Made by a program: the position numbers and the translations under genes. From positions 307,831,950 to 307,895,949 of the forward strand of contig NC_081408.1 of NCBI RefSeq assembly GCF_030272615.1: a stretch of DNA of 64,000 nucleotides. The letters run 5' to 3'. Source of the DNA: Cryptomeria japonica. Taxonomy: Eukaryota > Streptophyta > Pinopsida > Cupressales > Cupressaceae. Under the pieces are notes generated by a model. The model ran no database searches. It was not told where the DNA came from and saw only the letters and a program-made list of their open reading frames with translations. This document shows positions 21,924 to 34,139 of the stretch, piece by piece; position 1 is the first letter of the stretch; every line of letters starts with the position of its first letter.

Positions 21924-24900
21924 TTTTTGCTTTTTGTGAGCAAGTCAAGACCATACACGAGTAAGCTTAAGGAAGGAATTGATGGACATTGGAAATGATG
22001 ATGGGAGGACTTAGCAAGTTTTGACTTGATTTGATTTGGATAGGATTGATATTTGATTAGAATGATACCTTAGTCCTTGGATTAGGATTTAGGTAAGGGA
22101 TTGATGATGTGGACCACAAGCAAGGTGACAACCAAGCTAGGTAAAAATTTAGACCTTATGATATTGATCAAGTCCTCTTCTACTTAGGGTAGACTAACGT
22201 CCTTAAGAAAAATAAGACAAAGGATAAGGGTTTTGATCAACCTACAATGATTTAGACAAAGGTACATGGGGGAGATTCTTTCCCAAGCACAAAAGCTAAC
22301 TGATTAATTGATTAAGGATGAAGGTCTAACTCCAACTTTTACAAGGTATTACCCCTATGATGAGGTTGATTGATTGATTCATTAGGATGATTGATTGAAA
22401 ATTAATTAATTGGATTGTGGATTGATTGAAATTGATTGTTTGTGCTAAGTCCTTAGGGATTGGAGGTGAAAGGAAAGAAAATGATTAGAGAAATGTGATG
22501 AAATGTAAGGTTACCCTAGGTGGACCAAGACTCAATAATTGATTGTTGGAGAAGGCAAATTGGACAAAGGGATATAACCACCCCTATTGATGGAAGACAC
22601 ATACTCTCAAATAATCCTCATCAAACTCATTGTTGTGACCATGGAGGTAATTGTAGAAATGATGTAAGAAGGTCCTATGTTTCAACAAGAGTTTTTTATT
22701 AATATACAAGAATCTATGATGCTTAAGGAGTTGTTTCAAACTTGGTGGTACATTGACTTCTTGGGATGTTTGATCAACTTGAACTTATGGAATATGAAGA
22801 AAATTGACTAAAAATGTTGACTGTGCAGAGACGTCGAAGCAAAACGGAGACATTGAAATAGTGAGGCTAAGACGTTGAAACTCAGAAATGACAAGGTAGA
22901 GACGTTGATTGACAGGTTTAACTTGTTTGATGTGAAATTTGGATGAAAAGTTGGTCAGACTTGATCAAATTAGGGAAATGTTTGATTGTCAACTACTCTT
23001 GGAAAGAAAATATCAGACAGAGTATACACATTGGCCAAGGGCAACGCTTGATAACAAGCGCAAAAGTGATTGGGGGCCTAGATTATCCCAAACAGATTTT
23101 ACTAGTATTGCACAAAATGAAAAAATGCATCAAACATACGACTTAGGCTGGAAAGTGGAAACCATTCAATAGGCCTCTCGCACAAGCGATACCTCAAACA
23201 AGCAGACAAATAGAGATTTTGGTAGCACTGGCTCCCCCTTACAATGCACTGACTTCTCGGGCATACCAGATTCTCTTATCTTGAAGATCTGAAGATCTAT
23301 TATATGTGGGATTTATGTCTCATCTTGACTAGGTATATGAGAGGTAACTACGAGGTACGATCTTCATCCCCTGCACTATGAATGTGGAATTTTTGGCTAC
23401 TACAACAAGGTTCTTAGTGTAATTTTGAGGGATCACCAATCCAATGACGAATTCTCAAAGCAAGTCACCTAAGGCTTTAACTAAGCTTATCAGTGTAGAG
23501 GGGGTGTCCACATACGTCGAATTCACTCAGCACTTCAGGTGCCTAACCAACATATTTTTATAGTGGCTCGAAAAACCGGCTCAAGATCACACCGAGAGAG
23601 TCAATATCCCCAACATGTCCCAATTTGAACTATCCTTGTGAGGTGATAAAATCCCCAATCAAGAATAGCCCTCTCTATATAAAAAAAATTGAGTATTGTT
23701 AATCACCTTTCTCATCACCCAAGGTCCATGAAGGCGAGGGGAGAGGATAATAGGTGTGATGGTGGGTCCACCCTACATGAACACAAGCATGCAAAACATG
23801 GAAGACAATGATTAATTTTAGTCCCACATGTAAGCATTGTCTAATCTAAGAATGTAAGAAAATAAACTAATGCTAGTGAGAAAAATTGAGTCTTTGGCAA
23901 GCATGTTGTACCAAACAAGTTAGTAGTCTCAATAATTTGCCTTGGACAAATGAAAAATTACCTGCAAAACTCAAATTTGATCAGTAACTGTTGGAATCCG
24001 AGAACACTAAGAGGGGGGGTGAATCAGTGTTCTACCAATATGATCAAATTTAACCTAATTAAAACATGCATTCACCAACTAGTAAACTGGTACATATAAG
24101 ATTGAAATAAGTAAAGCAATCAATAAGCCAATCACACAAATGAATACCATAACATAGAGAATTATACATGGAAAACCTCAAAGAGGAAAAACCACGGTGG
24201 CATTTGTGACCCACAATATCAATCCATTGGCCATATGAAGAGATATTACAAAATATGGGGGCCTGCACTTGCAAAAAGGCTTACAGCCTAGAGCACACAG
24301 CTCAACACAAAAGGAGTCTCACCAACTACAAACAAATCCAGACTACAATCCAAAAGAATGAGTGAACTGCAATGATAGCATCTTCTATGCCTAAATACAG
24401 TTTCAGTTAAGCTCTATTTGTTCCAGTTCTGAAACCCTAAACCATTACCGGAATAACCTCTTACATAAATTCCCTCACATACATGATCTCTCTCATATAT
24501 CTCGCATATCCTTACATAACAAAATGATCTAATCAACTGACCTATATACCCTTACAATCCTTCATGCCTTATGTTGTCTTACATAGATAATTAAAAAATG
24601 AATATACATGTCGACTCAATTACATATATACATAAATATCAAAATCAATTGTCGGATCTCACAAATGATGTCGGCCTCCAATACCTGTATCCTGATGAAA
24701 TCATGTCGGCCTGCAATGTCGGTACCCATAGAATTCCTCCTACCAATGAAGATACCTGCCGGTGTCGATATCGATGAAGTGTCTATCGGTAAACAACCAA
24801 ACCAAAATATGAAAGTCGGAACATGTTGTCATCAATGACAACATATTGAAACCAATCAAATGAGTGTAAATTGCCAACAGTAATACCAAACCCTAGCTAC

Positions 24901-25616
24901 CTCAGCGTAGACACCGAAGTATAGGCGTAGACATCAAACATCTATGCAAACATTGGACATCTATGCAGGCATCGAAGTAGGGCCTAACTACGAATCTAAA
25001 TGCAAAAAGTGAGAAAACTTTTAAATTAAAATTAAAAAATTGACAAGAAATTTATTACCTGCGGAGATGCTGATCTATAGCATAGATGTTATAAGTTTAT
25101 GCAGATGTCAAAGTACAGAAACAAAAAACTGTTAACTAAAAAATTCAAATTTTTAAAATTTTGAAACTGAGTGGGAAACCGGGCTGGGCGTAGATGTTGA
25201 ACCAAAGTGCGGACATCAACTATTTGCGCAGACACTGATGTGTCGATTAGCTAAGAATTTGTTAAACTTGCTAAAAATCATAAAGTAAAAACATCTAACC
25301 TAATATTTTTGTCCTTTTTAGATGATTTTGTATTGTTATATGTTTTTTAAGTTCTTAAAATTGCAAGAAAATTCAATGAAAAGTGTCAAAAGACACTAGA
25401 GGCAGAGACACCAAACCACAGGCAGAGACACCATTCTGTAGACCTGCAAGGAAAAAGCGGGAAAAATTCAAATTGTGTTAGCGCAAACATCATTTCGAAG
25501 CGAAGATTTTGAGCCAATGAGTCACAGATGTCATTTTGCAAACAAAGACATCATTCTGGAACCTGTAGCTAAAAAACTTCACAAAACTCACAAAGAGATT
25601 AGTAAAACGGGACGTG
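21924..25616 (-). other. Long Gypsy-G leader with degenerate repeat words
   Basis: 3.7 kb between PBS and gag ATG without a recognisable gene. Words of the type gcagacatcgaa/gtagacgttgaa recur in clusters at about 22826-22910, 24904-24980, 25083-25230 and 25400-25560, on both sides of the inserted solo LTR. Tat elements often have long leaders, in some cases with an extra ORF; none is readable here. Short ORFs (22939-23172, 25475-25681) are unsupported. Confidence 0.5.
23989..24879 (-). mobile_element. Copia-type solo LTR in Gypsy-G leader
   Basis: 891 bp beginning TGTTGGAATCCGAG and ending TTGCCAACA, flanked by gtaac and gtaat (4 of 5 identical). It shares with the Copia-A LTR the G-rich tract followed by TGAATCA near the left end, and the conserved segment with GAGGAAAAACCACGGTGG. 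No internal Copia sequence adjoins it, so it is a solo LTR left by unequal recombination. Confidence 0.75.
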
Positions 25617-25635
25617 GGTCCCACCGAGCGTGCCA
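25617..25635 (-). other. Gypsy-G primer binding site
   Basis: TGGCACGCTCGGTGGGACC on the minus strand, three bases after the LTR end. It starts with TGG as the complement of a tRNA CCA end. I do not assign the tRNA with confidence. Confidence 0.65.
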
Positions 25636-25638
25636 AAA

Positions 25639-26897
25639 TGAACCAAGGGAAAATGTTTGTGAGAGTAAATGGTTAGTTTAATTCAAATAAACATAGAAAC
25701 ATTCAAGTAACATTCAAAAACCACAAATACCATTATACCTTCACAAAATCTTCATTTGCTCCTCAGATTGAACCTTGGATGAAGTGGAATAGCGTCCTAT
25801 CTCCACTTGATTGGATTGGCTCTAAGATGGGATGTGGATTGCTCTCCACACACAACAAAAATGATGATGACAAAATGCATGGATATATGAGTGATTGCAA
25901 ATGACCAAGGATGGAAGCTAAATTTTCCTATAGTGAGAGTGTTATGGAGATGATTTTAGCTCTATTCTAGCAGCATAAGATTGCACATGAGATGGATGCA
26001 AATGAAGGGTATGAGACCCCAATTTATAGATTTGAAGAAGGAGGAATGGAGGGCCAAGATTGATTTGAAATGGAGGGCTAGGATTGAAGAAAAATGATCG
26101 AAGGGATTGAGATTACAAGGTGTGGAGACCAAGAGATTTTCCATAAAGGAATTTCTTGTCCGCACTCCACAAGGTGTATGGGGAAGAGATCCCCAAGTAC
26201 ATTAGGAGAATAAAGAGGAATTAGAAATTAATTGAGGAAGAACAAGAGAATTAAAAATTCTCAAATAATGGATTGCATGGAGGAATGAGGAGAGAAAAGG
26301 AATTAAAAATTCCTTAGGAAGTGAGGGTGAATAGGAAAGTGGGAGAATTTGAAATCCTTGAAATGACCAAAGTTGATGCATTTAAGGTTGGGGGTTGAGA
26401 AGGGGACAAGTCATTTATGGCAAATGGTTGACTTATTCCTAATCATGGGGATTAAGAATGTGCAAATGATTAGGAAGAGGGATTAAGTGGGTTAATGAAG
26501 AATTAGGGAGCAAGTGTACAAGTTAGGAGAATGTGACAAGATGAGAGAGAATGAGCAGAGGAATTAAAAATTGGAGAATAATGATGATAAGATTTCTAGA
26601 AAAATAAATTAGCTCAAGTGGGGATTAGAAGAAGTGATTTGTAGGAATCACATGACTTAAGTTAATTAATTAAAATTAATTAAGGGGACTTAGAATAGTT
26701 AATGATTGAGATGACTTTATAAGAATGGGAATAGTTGATTTATTTAATAAATCAATTATTGGATTGTAGTGACATGATTAATTAAATTTAATTTAATTAA
26801 TTCTAAGAAGAATGGGAATAACATAATTAAATTAATTAAGCATGTAGAAATGATAAATTAATTAAATATTTAATTTAATTAATTTTAGACGTCTACA
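25639..26897 (-). repeat. Gypsy-G 5' LTR
   Basis: Starts TGTAGACGTC (26897 leftwards) and ends GGTTCA just before the PBS; about 1.26 kb. U3 near 26655-26890 is full of AATTAATTAA-type palindromic words. A TATA box lies at 26022-26028. No second copy was found in the window, so the boundaries rest on the TG...CA ends and the PBS. Confidence 0.7.
26022..26028 (-). promoter_or_regulatory. TATA box of Gypsy-G LTR
   Basis: TATAAAT on the minus strand followed by TGGGGTCTCATACCC, about 870 bp into the LTR and 390 bp before its end. Typical U3/R border spacing. Confidence 0.5.
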
Positions 26898-27049
26898 AAA
26901 ATAATCAATTATTAATCCATGTTGAGACTCTACAGTCGAGACACCTTAATCCCAACATGAAATTTTCGTACCTAGGTTTTTCATAAATTGCATAGTCTCA
27001 CAAGTTTTGCTGATAAATTTTCATTTTGGGAGCTCCTAGGTTTCTATTA

Positions 27050-28204
27050 TCACTCCTACTAGAATATTTTTGGTGCATTTTTTTAAGTTCATAATTTTTT
27101 CTAAAGCTTGTAGTGGCATGATAACATTGATTTTATTCTATCTAAAATATTACTTTAATTTTGTGGTCAATTTTGGCATTTTCATACACCAAGATTAAGT
27201 CTAGTTTATTATTATTTAGAAATTGCACCTATAATTGGACCAAGAATAAAGTTCTAAGATCATACATTATTCAGGTCTCTATTCTCAATCCTACTGTAAC
27301 ATTTTTGGTGCATTTTTTTTAAGTTAATTATTTTTTCTATAGTTTGTAGTGGTGTGATAACACTAATCTTAATCTATCTAAAAGATATATTTAATTTTGT
27401 GGCCAATTTTGGCATTTTCATACACCAAGATAAAGTTTATTTTATTGTGTTTTTTAAATTTTACCTATAATTGGACTAAGCATAAAGTGCCAAGATAATA
27501 CATTATTAAGGTGATTCTTGATTAAGCAATTTGGGGAGGTAATCTTGTGGTGGTTGATTGCTTTAATTTACTTTGTGTTTTCTTGCAATGGGGAAATCTC
27601 AATTTAAACTCCTAACTCCATACAATTATCTTCATTAGAATAGTATTATATTTGTAGGTTGACCCCTCCAACCTACCCCATCTCCATGAGCAGTTTTGGT
27701 TTTGTAACTCACCTTTAGAGACTCATAACTTAGTCATCCAACCTCTATTTTTTGAGCGATTTTTTTTTATTGGGGAAAAAAATTGTGTTCTTGGCAATGG
27801 TACAATAATATTTTTTATTCTGGTTCTTATTTGTTCAATAAATTGCATATTCTCAAAAGTGTTGTTTAGTGATTCTCATTTTGGAAACTTTTTGGGCTCT
27901 ATTCTTGCTCCTACAAAACATATTTTGGTAAAAAAAAATTAAAAGTACATAATTTTTTCTATAGTTTGTAGTGATATGATATGATTGATATTATAATATC
28001 TAAAAGAAAATATTTAATTTTGTAGCTAGTTTTGGCATCCGTATAGATCAAGTCTAATTTGTTGTTTTCAACAAATTGCAACTGTAATTGGACCAAGTGT
28101 AAAGTGCCAAGATCATAGATTACTAGGGTGATTGATTGGGAAATATGAGACCTAGTAATATTGTGGTGGTTGATTGCTTTATTTTACTATTGTATGTTCT
28201 TGCG
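27050..28204 (+). repeat. Nested duplications in Copia-D leader
   Basis: A unit with ATTTTTGGTGCATTTTTT, TTTGTAGTGG and TTTTGGCATTTTCATA occurs at about 27050, 27290 and 27900. The first two copies are about 235 bp apart. The larger interval of 611-617 bp also duplicates the gag start: ATG 27588 (MGKSQFKLLTPYNY, then a stop) and ATG 28205 (MGKYQIELLIPYNY). Confidence 0.7.
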
Positions 28205-29355
28205 ATGGGGAAATATCAAATTGAACTCCTAATTCCATATAACTATGCTTTCATGAAGAAAATTAATATGAAACTATCTAATGGGAAAGAATTATATAGG
28301 CTATCTAAGAGAAATTGTTTTTAAACCTACTAATGATAGTGAAAAATAAATGTGGGATATCAATTATGATAAAAACAATTGAAAGCATATGTTCATTAGC
28401 CTCTTTTGATCTACAATTTATTTTGATCATGCAAAACACCTAAAGAGGCTTTCATACCCATCAAATTTCTATGGGAGTATCATATGTTGATCCTACTTTT
28501 GATGAATTTGTAAATCTCCTATCATAAGTGGAATTTAAGTTATTTCAAATAGATACCATCAATTCTTATAAACCACAAGTATAAGTGGCTACTGAGCTAA
28601 GGTACAAAAAGAATAAAGGAATATTGAAAAGAAGCAAAAGAAGAAAACACAAACTACAAATAGAATCTAAATCTTCTCCTTCTCAAAGGGAATCATCTAG
28701 GAAAGAAAATCCTTAGTGTTCATATTACAATAAAATAGGGTACAATGAACATCAATGTTATTAAAAATATCTTGATGAGTTGAATCATCTTCTTAAGAAG
28801 ATTTGATATCCTCTTCTTCTTCTCCAACAAATTCACGAAAAAATAAAGAGCAAGCACTTGTTGAAATTCTAAATTTTCATTTAGTGAAGTGGATACTTGA
28901 TTTAGGATCTTTTCATCATATGGCTTCATCACAAATTATGTTTTCTTTATTTGAGTCTTATATTCATCACCACACATCCTGATGGCTAACAATCATAAAT
29001 GTGTGTTTGTGGGAAAGGATTTATTGATATGGATGATAAATTATTTAATAATATTATTTATGTGCCTTCATTGTCAACCAATGTCCTTTCTATATATCAA
29101 ATCACACATGGTGTAGTAGGAAAGAGTGTTGAGTTCATATTGAATTATATCATAATTTTGAATTTACATAGAAAATACATAGTTAAAATTGGGGAGGTTG
29201 ATCACCAATATCGATTCTACACCTTATATTTTTCTCTTATTGTTCATTTGGCATGTCTACACACTATGGCATCTAATGTGGACACTTTTGAGGAGATTCA
29301 ATTTGTGTGGTCATTTGAATCTTGGATTTCTTTCATCTATTGAGGACTATTGGAA
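28205..29355 (+). pseudogene. Copia-D gag, protease and pre-integrase remnant
   Basis: MGKYQIELLIPYNY is a Copia gag start. After decay there is a knuckle CSYYNKIGYNEHQC (second Cys and the His both Tyr), then WILDLGSFHHMASS, a protease site with DSG changed to DLG. Then come FVGKGFIDMDDKLFNNIIYV and LSTNVLSIYQITH, and finally CGHLNLGFLSSIED, the start of the integrase zinc domain, where Copia homology stops. Many stops and shifts; all on the plus strand. Confidence 0.75.
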
Positions 29356-29369
29356 ATCAAGGTGAAACT

Positions 29370-30100
29370 ATTACAACATTAACTTAAAATAAGTGATACA
29401 AATCTGAAAAAAATGTTAATACAACCCACTGGACGTTTACATGTTCTAGCAACATTCAACAATATAGTATAAAATAAGAAACAACACAAATGACACACAA
29501 TTTATGTCAAGAAACCCTTTTGGAAAAAACTCCACACACAAAGAGATCCAAAGATTGTATTAGCCTTCAAAAGAATTTACAATATTATAACATTTCTCTC
29601 AAAATTCTAACACTTTTCTACTTCAACAACCTACAAAATAACGTATCTTATAGTATACCCAATTTATAGAAGAGCATGGATGATAATACCATTGTGGTAT
29701 TTCAAAATAAGAGGCAAAAAATACCTACAAAGAACCATACAAAATCATAAATTATATTATAAAATGGCCTTCACATGGGAATGTAGTCCACTGAAAATAA
29801 AAATTAGTCAATATTGAGTTCTCTATTACTCTCTAATCGATCCAAAACTAACATACAAAACATGGATACCTAGGCACCCAACTCTAGAAGACATAAAAAA
29901 GTCATATGTCAACATGCATATACATGTAAGTTTAACAACCCACTCCCAAAGTGAATGTCTAACATGAATATTCTACTATTATTCTTTGTTGCCACCATTT
30001 ATGAATAGATCTACCTCTATGAATACACTTACAATTTGTGATATAGGTAAATAGATAAATATTTTTTTCACGCATGATCCTAGGCATCCAAGTACCCATT
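29370..30100 (-). repeat. Probable Copia LTR fragment, minus strand
   Basis: Contains TGTCAAGAAACCCTTTTGG and AAAAAACTCCACACAC, resembling the conserved segment of the other Copia LTRs in the window read in minus orientation. It begins just where Copia-D integrase homology breaks off. Ends and target duplication were not resolved. Confidence 0.4.
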
Positions 30101-30772
30101 ATAAGGATCATGGAGACACAAAAATATCTTAGGATTGCAATATTAATGTAACCTTATCCTAGAAAGGTTCTAGCAACATGTATCGATATTATATCTCCTT
30201 CATCTACTATTGTATTTAGTGATGCTTGTGTTGCCACATCCATGGCTACTTATGATTTAGTGTGACAAGACATACATTTTCTTCTAGGTATGACTACTTG
30301 GGATGAATACTCAACAAACATTACAACTTTGTTTGTAAAGTCCCTCATTTAAAAAAGTGGAGACATCCTTAATTTCATTCATCTTCTCTTTGAGGGAGAT
30401 GATTTATCTCTATTTGTTGTGAGGGGGAACTCAAACCATGATGTTCATTATTTACATGATCATTTATCATAGGTGGATATGAGTATGGATACTTTTAAGA
30501 ATATTTGGAGGAGTCATCTTAATCTAAAAAGGATATATATTTGTCTTCATACTATGTTCTATATCAATTTCTATAATTATTTGCATTGTCATCTTCATCA
30601 ATGTAGCCTAGAACACCTACCATTGTAGTGGCAAATTTGAGCATCAGCATGGAGATACTTGAGAAGAATCAAATACTTTATACATATTGAGTTTTATTCC
30701 TTCATATTTCTTTTAGTAATAGGAATACATCATACTTGCATTCTTGGTTTTGTTTCTGCCTAAGGGGAGAAA
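30101..30772. other. Unassigned, possibly Copia-D 3' internal remnant
   Basis: No domain motif readable in six frames. It ends with CTAAGGGGAGAAA, a polypurine tract, directly before a TGTTGTTCTATAAAA LTR-like start. Confidence 0.4.
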
Positions 30773-31471
30773 TGTTGTTCTATAAAATTGGATCATCTTT
30801 AGCATACATTATCAAGCATGTATCATGATTGAAAGAGTCCCTAGATTTATGGGTTTCATGGTCTCTCTTATTCTTCCCTCTCATGGTTGGGACTTTTTCC
30901 TCGCTTGGGGTTTCCCCCTTCTCATTCTTCTTTGCGAGAATTTTTTGTTTTCTCTTTTGGGGAGGAGTTTTGTCCCAATATTTTTTCTCATTTTTCTTGT
31001 TTGTGACTAAGTACATTTTTACATGGGTATCTAATAGGGCCTAGTAGCCAAGCCCCATATTTGCATGAGTGAATATTGTGCATTCTCCCTATGTTACACT
31101 TAAGGGTTTTTGTTAGTGTGAAAGGGGTTTATTACCTAGCTAGTTCATCACCTAGGTCCTATTCACACTAGCTATTTAAGTTTATTTAGGGTATACATAG
31201 GATAGCTATCACTTTATGTCTCAAGTCATAATATTAAGACACGTGTCATAATTATATGCAATCCTATGTCTCACCTTGGTCTATGTAACCAATGGGTTCT
31301 CTTTGTAACTCAATTCATTGTAAGTAACCTATCATTTACTCCTTTGATAGAATACATTATTCTCTCATATTTAATCTCTCTTATGCTTTCACATAAGTTT
31401 CTGAATCTTGATTGGCTACAATATTCAACTAGACCTTGCATGGTATAGATCATTCAATACTTACTCCTACA
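30773..31471 (+). repeat. Probable Copia-D 3' LTR
   Basis: Starts TGTTGTTCTATAAAA after a polypurine tract and probably ends at TACTCCTACA, about 0.7 kb. No partner LTR was found upstream, so the assignment rests on the tract and the TG...CA ends. The Leu/Phe-rich ORFs here (30825-31044) have no family features. Confidence 0.45.
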
Positions 31472-31490
31472 TATAAAATCTTACTATATG

Positions 31491-32685
31491 TGTTGGAAGT
31501 ATGCATTGCTATGGTTGTCATTAATATCAAACTTGTTGTTCTAGATAGGTGTTGGTCCAAAAAGTCTATGGTGTAGAGTTATCTTGTTGTGTTGGTGATG
31601 TAGTTTTTCTATTGACTGTTCCTGAAGTGTTCGAGTCTGAAAAGTGTTGTTGATGTTGTTTGTTATTGTTATCTTCTTTGGATATAGTTTTGGTATCATG
31701 GATATGATAGATGTGTGGTCCGGAAATATATTTGTGTTCTCTGGATGTTGTGGGATTTTTCATAACAAGTTGTTATATTCTATATTAGACCTATCCTTAG
31801 GTTTGGATATGATTTGTGGAAGATTTTTTGATGTGTTTTGGGTCTCATTATAGCATGTGGAGATCCAGATTAGAGTTATTTGCATTGGAGAATATGTTTT
31901 GACAATTAATTATTTATATGGATGCATAGCGTGTTGATATATTGTTTGTTATGTTTCATTGATTCTGGATCGGTGAATTGATCTTTGGAAGATGTGTTTT
32001 GGTCGCCTCTTTCTCCTAGAGTGGACCAGCGTGTGTGTTTTTAGTCCAAAAGGTATATTTTGTTTCAAGTCGACTTGGTTTAAGCTTTGATGACCTATCA
32101 TGTATATAAGGAATTTATACATGATTGAGTTGAGTGTGGAAGGTGAGTAGAATCGTGAGTGGGAAGAGCAGTGTAGAGGATGTGAAAGTAAGTGTGCAAA
32201 ATTCAGTAAAGAGCAAAGAAGAGTTGTGTTCGAATGATATGCAAGTTTTTTTGAGACTATAGCAGAGATATGAGACAGAGTGTTGATAGTTGAGGTCTGA
32301 GTTATGTCTATTGATGTTGGTTGCTTGATGTAGAGTTCAAGGACAACTACATGATCAAGAGATTCTTCTTTTCAATTCATTTTTGTATCTTGCCCTATTG
32401 TAATTAGCTTCAAGTTTTTCATGTCCTCTTTTGTATCTTGCCCCAAGAGAAGTTAGCCTTGGTTTTCAAGTCCAAAGCAGTGAGCTCTTTTCATTGTAAT
32501 ATAATAAACATAGTGGATATATTTGTGGGCAAGTTCTTACCATGATTTTTCCCTGTTTGGGTTTTCCACGTAGAAAATCTTGGTGTTCATGTGTTGGATG
32601 TGTCTTGTTGATTAATTGTTTATGTGTGCGTTAATTTTTGTTTAGGCTAATTCACCCCCCTCTCAGTCCTACCTTGGGTTCAACA
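31491..32685 (+). repeat. Copia-C 5' LTR
   Basis: Starts TGTTGGAAGTATGC and ends GGGTTCAACA, 1195 bp. It carries TATATAAG at 32103-32110, the segment TTTGGGTTTTCCACGT shared with Copia-B LTRs, and TTCACCCCCCTCTCAG near the end. A PBS follows. Confidence 0.8.
32103..32110 (+). promoter_or_regulatory. TATA box of Copia-C LTR
   Basis: TATATAAG about 610 bp into the LTR, in the middle as expected for a U3/R border. Confidence 0.5.
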
Positions 32686-32687
32686 AT

Positions 32688-32699
32688 TAGTATCAAATC
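32688..32699 (+). other. Copia-C primer binding site (mutated)
   Basis: TAGTATCAAATC two bases after the LTR end, a decayed form of the initiator tRNA-Met complement TGGTATCAGAGC. Confidence 0.65.
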
Positions 32700-32744
32700 A
32701 AGGTTTCCTCTTGAGTAAGCTTGACTACTTGAGGCAGATCTGGT

Positions 32745-33550
32745 ATGGTGCAAGACATGCATTACAAAGTTTTGATCTTTGATGGTACAAACTTTTTATA
32801 CTAGAAGGAGATAATGGAGTCACATTCAGAGATATTGTAGAATGGAATTTGGGAAATCATTTAGACAAGATATCACCTCCATAAGGTGGTGCTCAAACTC
32901 CAAATGAGATAAAACTAAAGGAAACTAATATGAAGTATACAACTATAATATTCAATTGTATAAGTGATTGTGTTTGGAAGGGTAAAAGGAGTGAAAGAAG
33001 CTAAAGTTGTATGGAGAAAGTTGTGTTTGGCATATGAAGGATATCCGAAGACAAAACAGGCTAGGTTAATGAAACTAAAATAGAATTATGTGTATCTAAT
33101 AATGCTTGAAGATGAAGGTGTTGAGAACTATACTCATGGAGTGACTAATCGTGTTGATGGTATTAGAGCTACTAGTAGACATTTGGATAAATGTGATGTT
33201 GTCCATACGATCTTGTTGACTTTGTCTAAATCCTACAAGTCAACAAGGTGTGCCATACAAGAAAGAAATGATTTGAGTAAGTATACCATTGATCAACTTA
33301 TTGGTACTTCTTTAAAATTTTATAAATGGACGAAGATAAAAGAGAAAACAAAGAAGCAGCATTTAATGTTCCAAGACATGATGATCTGAAATACAGTGGA
33401 GATATAGATGAAGCTAAAGAAAACTCTTTGAGAAGATTGCAGCAAGACACTAGAATATACAAAGGTAATTTACCTTTGAAATATTTCTCTTGTGGTAGAA
33501 TTGGGCATTATACTTCACATTGTGCTTACAGGGAAGACTATAAGAGATAG
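32745..33550 (+). pseudogene. Copia-C gag
   Basis: ATG 32745 (MVQDMHYKVLIFDG) is followed by stops; readable segments include KTKQARLMKLK, LLTLSKSYKSTRCAIQ and DLSKYTIDQLIGTSLKF. The C-terminal knuckle is LKYFSCGRIGHYTSHC, with the first Cys replaced by Tyr. A frameshift lies near 33340. Confidence 0.75.
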
Positions 33551-34139
33551 GATGATGATGGGAAGAAAAATAGAACTAGGAAATGCAACTTTAGCAAAAG
33601 AGAGAAGAAGGGCTTATGTTCTATTGAGGAACATAAATCTAAATATGGCATTGATGATGACTTGAATAAAGAATCCTTGTTTCTAGAAATTGAAGATAAG
33701 GAGGATGCCTTGAAGAAACCAAAAGAAGAGAAAATAGTCAAGACTAGATTGCATGCTAAGATATAACCAAATGCATGGATTATAGACTCTATATTTTCAA
33801 ATCATATGACCGGTGATAAAGATAGGTTTATTAATCTCAAGAATTATGATGGAGGATTAGTGAAATTTATCAGAGATGGTGCAGCTATTCGAGGTATTGG
33901 AAGTGTTTCTATTGATGGTAAGCATAAAAGTGATGATGTTTATTATGTTGAAGGATTAAGACATAGTTTGTTAAGTGTTAGTCAAATGTGTAGAAAAGGC
34001 TATGAAGTTTAGTTTAGTTTAGTAGCACCAGATGTGTGATCAGAAAAGAGAAGACTAGTAAAGGAGCTATAGAAGGAATTAGAATAGGTGGAAATGTACA
34101 CTACATCAAGGATAGAAAGGAGAGTAAATATTTTCTTAC
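33551..34139 (+). pseudogene. Copia-C protease region
   Basis: WIIDSIFSNHMTGDKDRF is the protease site with DSG changed to DSI. It is followed by LKNYDGGLVKFIRDG, SDDVYYVEGLRHSLLSVSQM and a stop at 34010. This is the same linker architecture as in Copia-A and Copia-B. Confidence 0.8.

Larger units (their letters stand above)
7380..26897 (-). mobile_element. Gypsy-G: Tat-lineage Ty3/gypsy retrotransposon, decayed, with nested insertions
   Basis: Order on the minus strand: 5' LTR (26897-25639), PBS, long leader, gag, CCHC-like knuckle, protease, RT, RNase H, second archaeal-like RNase H, integrase. Integrase last and two RNase H domains are diagnostic of Ty3/gypsy and of its Tat lineage respectively. 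RDLNKACPKDDFPLP in RT is also of this type. Many stops, several frameshifts and a gag deletion make it dead. Copia-A interrupts the second RNase H and a Copia solo LTR interrupts the leader. Its 3' part probably continues to the left edge of the window and beyond. Confidence 0.85.

Noticed and set aside
30825-31044. Leu/Phe-rich ORFs that look like membrane proteins
   Set aside because: They lie in a probable Copia LTR and are T-rich by composition.
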